Source: Candolleomyces eurysporus
Lineage: Eukaryota > Basidiomycota > Agaricomycetes > Agaricales > Psathyrellaceae
Length of the DNA stretch: 24,292 nucleotides
Direction: 5' to 3'
NCBI GenBank assembly: GCA_027579435.1
Contig: JANBPK010001326.1
Location: 1-24,292 of the forward strand
The number at the start of each line of letters is the position of its first letter. The first letter of the stretch is position 1. Position numbers and translations under genes: made by a program. Shown piece after piece: positions 19,804-24,292 of the stretch. Below the pieces are notes generated by a model, which saw only the letters and a program-made list of their open reading frames with translations, made no database searches and was not told the DNA's origin.

Positions 19804-19871
19804 TGGTGGAGTGAGGATTGAACTTGCAACCTCATCAAGACATCTCAATTAGCCAATTAAATTAGAGAGAT
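19804..19871 (-). repeat. tRNA-like segment, possible SINE head
   Basis: On the minus strand TAATTTAATTGGCTAATTGA resembles a tRNA D-arm with A box (TAGCTCAGTTGGTTAGAGC). About 20 nt on, GGTTGCAAGTTCAATCC followed by CTCACTCCACCA resembles a T-arm with B box and 3' end. The acceptor stem does not pair with the 5' side, so it is not a working tRNA. A tRNA-derived SINE or tRNA relic is likely; the AT-rich sequence beyond (19770-19803) would suit a SINE body. Confidence 0.3.
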
Positions 19872-20045
19872 CATGTGGCCCCATATTGGGAGATTCTTGG
19901 CATTGAGGCATGATACACAAGCACCCGAGTTCTATATGACCTCGGAAGCTGTGTATAGTAGTATACCCCTATCTTTTTTTCTTTTCTCCAGAACATTCTA
20001 CAAAGGACATCATAATTATGTCATGAGTATTGTGTGATGATGTAG

Positions 20046-20065
20046 TGACATCATGAATGATGTCA
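20046..20065. promoter_or_regulatory. Perfect 9-bp inverted repeat, bZIP-like
   Basis: TGACATCAT-GA-ATGATGTCA is a perfect inverted repeat just upstream of the TATAAA box. The half-site TGACATCA is one base from the CRE/bZIP site TGACGTCA. It could be an activator site in the U3 of the putative LTR. Confidence 0.35.
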
Positions 20066-20077
20066 AGAACTTATAAA

Positions 20078-20101
20078 GAATGGAAGTAGCCACTTCCATT
20101 C
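20078..20101 (+). other. Perfect 10-bp stem-loop next to the TATA box
   Basis: GAATGGAAGT and its inverse ACTTCCATTC are separated by AGCC. It begins one base after the TATAAA box, so it would lie around or just upstream of the transcript start of the putative LTR. Confidence 0.6.
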
Positions 20102-20398
20102 TTGCACAGTGACTGTGGACTCCAAAGGATTAGTTAGCAGGACTATGAATCCACTCAGCTTGACATAGCTAGGTCTATTAATAGCAGTTACTAGGATGTA
20201 TAAACAGTCAGGGTTGAGGACCAATAATCCTCAGCCTGTTCTCAAGAATACCACCTCTTGACAACTTGTATTACTCTTGTGTCCTCAATCTCTCCCATCA
20301 TATGATCAGAGTCTTTGTGTGGACTGAGGTCAACGAAGATACTCTAGTAACTACAATCCGCATCTTTCTTCGACTTGCCCCTGCTGTGAATATCTGCA

Positions 20399-20799
20399 TT
20401 GGCACCTACATCCTCTGAACCCCCATTCAACCTGTCCTCCAACTCACCAGACAACTCCTCAGAAGACCCGGGAGTGACCCCCATTACAAAGCAGCTCTCA
20501 AGATTGTTGATCTTGACCCAAGAAGAGCAAATGCCAATTGGCTCCGTATGCTTTGGGGACTTTCTAACAACATTCCACTTCAGACCGCCAACCCCATACA
20601 GGGGGTTACCGTCAACCCCATTGATCCATCTCCCTCTGCCGATTCCAGCCATCCCGAGACACCCTCTCCACCCGAGGAACATACCTCTCCAACAGTATCT
20701 CCTAACCTCACCCACACTACCGCTATTCATACTGCCCCCAGACGCCTCCACAAACGTAAGAGGACCAGAGTCTCCACTGCCAAGGATCAAAAAGCCTGA
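20399..20799 (+). pseudogene. Ser/Pro-rich ORF with basic tail, short intron
   Basis: An open frame with no ATG at its beginning runs to EEQMPIGS. A 38-nt candidate intron at 20546-20583 (GTATGC, branch-like CTAAC, CTTCAG) then joins it in phase to a frame rich in Ser, Pro and Thr that ends in RRLHKRKRTRVSTAKDQKA and TGA 20797-20799. The basic cluster looks like a nuclear signal. Without the splice the first frame stays open to 21028, but its composition beyond the junction is poor. No family is recognised; it may be a remnant exon of an element's gag-like or regulatory protein. The lack of a start suggests truncation. Confidence 0.3.
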
Positions 20800-21080
20800 G
20801 GAAGCTAATTTCCCTGACAATGGCGAAGTTTCCCCCGCAGTATTCTACACCTACACCGTACCAACCTTGCCCACCACTCTCACTGTGTACAAATTGTGCG
20901 TGCATTTCCAGGGCCTCCATTGGGCAGTCTATCAAGGAGTCATTGAAAGACCTAATTCAGTCGTCAGCCTCACTCCTCTAGTTGAACGGTCGAGTTGCAT
21001 AACAGGAACAGGCACCTATTTCACATAGTTCAACGAAAGGAAATGTATGGACAATGAACTTGAATGTAACATCAGCAAAA

Positions 21081-21373
21081 CGGTGATGTGCAGGTAGCGA
21101 ACTAGGGCTCTCTAACCAACAAAACTATAGAACTCAAACACACACACACAACCACAACAACACAACACACCAAATACCTTCGTGAAGATAAAGGCGGGCA
21201 AGGGGTATAGGTAAAAGCTCTAAGTCGAGTTGACAGAGGCTTCTAGAACTCTTCTTGTACAATTGCAAGTTCGAGGGGGAGCTAAGGCTCAACCAGCAAC
21301 AATGGAAATGCTTCACGAAGTGACTTCGCTAACACACGGTATGGTTCGAGATACGACGGATAACTTCGCGAAC
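21081..21373 (+). repeat. Dispersed 293-bp repeat, copy C
   Basis: It is about 98% identical to copy A (2131-2423), same orientation, with the same first (CGGTGATG) and last (GCGAAC) bases. It ends two bases before an N at 21375. It marks the boundary with the CpG-rich DNA to the right. Confidence 0.8.
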
Positions 21374-21375
21374 CN

Positions 21376-22514
21376 ATGGTTCACCCAAGGAGAGCGGCGA
21401 CCAGTGATGTCACCGACTCGTCGGTATTTGCCGGCCTCGCCCAAAATAGGCAATGTCGCGCACAGACCATGCCGACGAGTCATACATGGGGACGCGTCAG
21501 CCCGACACTCCCACGCGCACCTTCCTTCCCTCTACCTCACTTCCTCCTCCCGCCCCCAATCTTACCCATCCTTCAATGTTCAAGTCGCCCCTTACTTATC
21601 CAACCCCCCTTCGTTTATCGTTATCATGCTTATTGAATACAAATGACTGATATCTCCCTAATAACTTGTCCCTCATTGTTGAGCTCAGCAACGCGGATGC
21701 ATCAAGATTTCTCAAAGCGTAGCAGCGCTGGCAGACTCAAAACCCGTGCAAGGAGAGAAGATCCTCAAACTGAAAAGGAGCCACGACATGCACCCTGGGT
21801 TTGCTTCAAAACATCAAGCTGTTGGCACCGTCAACTGAAGAGAACGACAAGAAATTTGGTTCTGCCAGAATATATTGAAGACGGTATCAAGTACCGACAC
21901 CTCAAGACGTCTGAATATGTGTGAATCGACAGCAGTCCAACTCAAGGCTTTATCCATGCATCAATATTGTGAGTGACCGAGCTATATACAATCTCTTGGA
22001 CAAGCAAACAGAAAGAACTTCGCAAGACGCGTCCAAAAAGAAGACCCAGAACAGTCGTGTGTGCGTCAAAATGACGGAAATTGTACGCGAAGCCTTGTCC
22101 ATCAACAAGAAGGGAGGAAGACCCGTTTCAAGTCACGCTCCTCGAAGAGCGGCCTGCAGCAAGTACCGCATGAGGATCTAGAACCGGGAGATGTGAGTAA
22201 GATGCCCCGTCAAAACGTTGAAACGACGGACTCCAAAATTGCAAGTAGAACTCGCTTGCGATCTTCAAGAAGGTTTTCGAGGTGTGGTCGTGGTGACGCA
22301 CTATATGCAAGACAATCCAAGAAATATCAGTCGAATTCGCCGGTCCTCCAAGACGAAGAGCTGTTTAAAACAGCATCGCCAGGAGAAAATATACAGGGTT
22401 GGCAAGATAGGAATCCTATGGTAGACGGAGAGTCGAAGCCTCTATATCGGAAGGAGTGTTGATTGCGGTGCATTTCTTGCATGTGTTTTGCTTTCATTCT
22501 GTGGTTCCACTGGT
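21376..22514. other. CpG-rich host-like stretch, no supported gene
   Basis: Overlapping plus-strand ORFs (for example 21643-21924 and 22061-22462) are rich in Arg, Ser and Lys and have no motifs or clear splice structure; I do not annotate them as genes. Pyrimidine-rich sequence lies at 21510-21610. The 3' flank of the minus-strand gene ends here. Confidence 0.4.
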
Positions 22515-23172
22515 CTAAGCGCGGCCGCAGAGAATTGACGCGCCCAGTCGGCGAAGTTTTCGCCAGAAGGTAGAGAACTAGAAGACCCTCGTCAACAGTG
22601 GTCATGAAGACGGCAATCGGCTTACCTTCAATTTCAAACGGCTCAGCAAACTAGGAGATTGACCGCGGGTGGGAAGGCGTTGAAGACGTCGAGTGTGCTC
22701 AGACTGTCCAAGGGCATGAAGCTCGCGCGCGAGACCGACGGAATGCGGCTCATACACCGTCTCAATCTCGCTCTGGTTGTCGTCGTCTTTGCCACTGGGT
22801 TTGCCAGCGTCGGTCTGTGATAAATCAGCCTTCGTCAGCTATCGAACATACTCACAGAACAGACAGGCTTACGGCGTAACGCGCCTGATACGCAAGCGAC
22901 CCTTGGAAACGGGTATCGATTGTTTGCTAAAAGACGATCAGTGCTCAAGCTATCACTTTTCAATGCCATTGGACACCTACCATGAGAGGATCATGATCGC
23001 TACGTTGTAAAAGAGTGGGAGCAGTCATAATCGCACTGAGCTGCGGAAGCTGCAGGTTGACTTCGACGCTGGTTGGTGTAGGATTAAAATCCTGCATCAT
23101 GAGCAGAGGATCGCCGTTGGCCGTAGTGAGCACGAGCGAGAAGGATGGCAACGGGAGGCGGGAAGGAGGCAT
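22515..23172 (-). CDS. Four-exon hypothetical protein, 165 aa
   Basis: ATG at 23172-23170 opens exon 1 (to 22981). Introns at 22980-22927 (GTAGGT...TTTTAG), 22872-22815 (GTAAGC...ATCACAG) and 22625-22578 (GTAAGC...TTCTAG) are all 48-58 nt. Exon lengths 192, 54, 189 and 63 are all multiples of three, and the frame ends at TAG 22517-22515. The protein starts MPPSRLPLPSFSLVLTTANG, has an acidic stretch (KDDDNQSEIETVYE), and ends basic (SRLKLKFSTFWRKLRRLG). No domain is recognised. A TATA-like box lies about 50 bp upstream. This is likely a host gene bordering the transposon island. Without the last intron the protein would end slightly earlier. Confidence 0.55.
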
Positions 23173-23220
23173 CTTGGGGAGCTGGATGCACCGAATGGCA
23201 ATGAGATCAGGTCGAGAAAA

Positions 23221-23226
23221 TATATA
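23221..23226 (-). promoter_or_regulatory. TATA box of the four-exon gene
   Basis: TATATA on the minus strand lies about 50 bp upstream of the ATG at 23172, a position consistent with a short-leader fungal promoter. Confidence 0.45.
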
Positions 23227-23229
23227 AGC

Positions 23230-24158
23230 TTGTTGCAGAATAGAATAGCGTAGCGTAGTTGGTAGATATAAAAAAAGGAGAGACGAAGGAACGGTGAGTC
23301 AAGAGGAAAGAGCCTGGAACAGGGCTCCTCCTTGCGTCGTGGCCAGAGCCAGCGGCAGAAAGTGTGAGGTGGTGGTGGAGCAAGGAAAAAGAGGAAAGAA
23401 GCCAGCGGAGCGAAAACGGTGGCTTAAATACCCAGAAACTCAGGGTCCAGGATCACGGCCTTGAGCAGTCGACCGAACTGTCTGGCAAGGAATATTCTTG
23501 AATTGAGCACCTAGGGGGAAAAATCAGATCCCCGGTCGCCTTCCTGAGGTCCAGCCTGAGTTGGCAAGAGATTTCACAGAAATTGACTGAAAAGGGGTGT
23601 TTTTGGCCTCGATTGCGATTCCTGTCGCTCGATTTGTCGAATTAAAACAGAAACGGTGCAAATCGGGCCTAGCTGCGAGTGGGAACGTGCCGTAAGGAGG
23701 TAAGAGGCCAGTTGTTTACCACTGGTGCAGGTGCCTGAGCAGAGAAATTGGCCGGCTGAGGTGCGCTCGCCTGACGGTCGGCAAGGTGGCCAGTGAAGAG
23801 TGCGAGAGTGGGAGAAAGGCCCAAGTCGTCCTATTTTCCTACATTGAACAAGCCGACGCTGACTGTTGCTGTCCCAGGCGAACGTTATTCTGGAAGGTCG
23901 TCAAAGGGGGGTCGCGCTCGATGGTTGAAAGACCTACCTAGGTCACATCCTTTGGAGTTGGGGGTTGGATACAGACGACTGCTGGCATGGAGAAAGCTGG
24001 GAGCCCCTGGTGCGTGCTTCTTTATTCAGTATCGTGTCCGTCCTGACGGGCCGACACTAGACCTCCCACTGGGCCCCATCTTCAACTCCACCTTGTCCTG
24101 CCCCTCGTCCTTTACGACTGCAACGTCCCATAACCTCGCGACACCACCTCTTTCAAGC
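23230..24158. other. Divergent intergenic region
   Basis: No supported coding sequence. It lies between the minus-strand four-exon gene and a possible plus-strand gene start at 24159, so it probably holds both promoters. A long plus ORF (from 23793) covers part of it, but has no motifs. Confidence 0.35.
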
Positions 24159-24239
24159 ATGAAGGCCCTCCACCGTCCCATCCGTCCGCAGTCTCTGCTT
24201 CGCGATTCTCTCCCGTCACTTTCCATCCACGTCCACTAG
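24159..24239 (+). CDS. Possible 5' end of a gene running off the window
   Basis: ATG at 24159 gives MKALHRPIRPQSLLRDSLPS followed by SLSIHVH and a TAG at 24237-24239. The Arg/Leu/Ser-rich, acid-poor start resembles a mitochondrial presequence. Just after the stop, another frame also looks coding, so the reading could be rescued by splicing beyond the window or by a single base error. Too little is visible to name a product. Confidence 0.2.
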   Translation: MKALHRPIRPQSLLRDSLPSLSIHVH

Positions 24240-24292
24240 CGCCAGTTCTCGAGTCTCGTCAACAGCTGGGCGCCCATCGTCTGCTAGCAGCA

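Larger units (their letters stand above)
20019..20300 (+). mobile_element. Possible copia-type LTR
   Basis: The stretch starts TGTCATGAG and ends CTCTCCCATCA, contains a TATAAA box (20072-20077) directly followed by a perfect hairpin, and is followed by TATGATCAGAG, which resembles the half-tRNA primer site (TATCAGAG) of copia elements. No second LTR is present in the window, no target duplication was found and no copia coding region follows, so this is inferred from form only. Confidence 0.35.

Noticed and set aside
19804..19871. Functional tRNA gene
   Set aside because: The acceptor stem does not pair and the anticodon arm is not recognisable.
22061..22462. 133-aa plus-strand ORF rich in Arg/Ser/Lys
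   Set aside because: No family, no promoter or splice support, and overlapping ORFs in other frames look equally good.
22327..22605. Roadblock/LC7-like C-terminal exon on the minus strand
   Set aside because: It seemed plausible in one frame, but a 48-nt intron at 22625-22578 gives a better in-phase ending for the four-exon gene in another frame.

Overview
The window looks like a transposon-rich island from a mushroom-forming basidiomycete (Agaricomycetes). The signs are 46-62 nt GT-AG introns, a Kyakuja-Dileera-Zisupton (KDZ) transposase, a Ulp1-type protease domain of the sort found beside KDZ genes, a gypsy gag-protease relic of basidiomycete type, and a large Tc1/IS630-like DDE transposase. 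No prokaryotic features, CRISPR array or rRNA were seen. All homology statements are from memory and motif reading, without database searches.
Layout. 1-1608: a tiny spliced gene (minus) and a broken multi-exon gene of a fungal repeat-rich protein family (plus). 1584-5848 (minus): a Ulp1-like protease fragment, a 293-bp dispersed repeat (copy A), and a KDZ transposase gene for which I can place eight introns that together give an uninterrupted 961-codon frame. 6070-9243 (plus): a decayed gypsy gag-protease relic cut by a solo LTR with a 5-bp target duplication; it stops just before where reverse transcriptase should begin. 9244-9652: a proline-rich, HMG-like gene piece. 9653-11047: unassigned. 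11048-16216: a second, decayed KDZ relic between inverted arms of about 320 bp, with a 2.79-kb Tc1-like transposon inserted at a TA in its gene. 16216-21373: a divergent copy B of the dispersed repeat, a 172-codon hypothetical gene, long non-coding stretches, a possible copia-type LTR, a Ser/Pro-rich ORF, and repeat copy C. 21376-24292: CpG-rich, host-like DNA with a four-exon 165-aa gene (minus) and perhaps the start of another gene (plus).
History. The nesting gives an order: the second KDZ relic came before the Tc1-like insertion, and the gypsy relic before the solo LTR. CpG content agrees: the gypsy relic has almost no CpG, while the first KDZ gene has many and the Tc1-like element an intermediate number. 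This suggests CpG methylation and deamination in old copies and more recent arrival of the first KDZ and the Tc1-like element. The genes do not form a pathway; the only plausible functional partners are the KDZ transposase and the adjacent Ulp1-like protease. The most notable item is the apparently full-length KDZ transposase.
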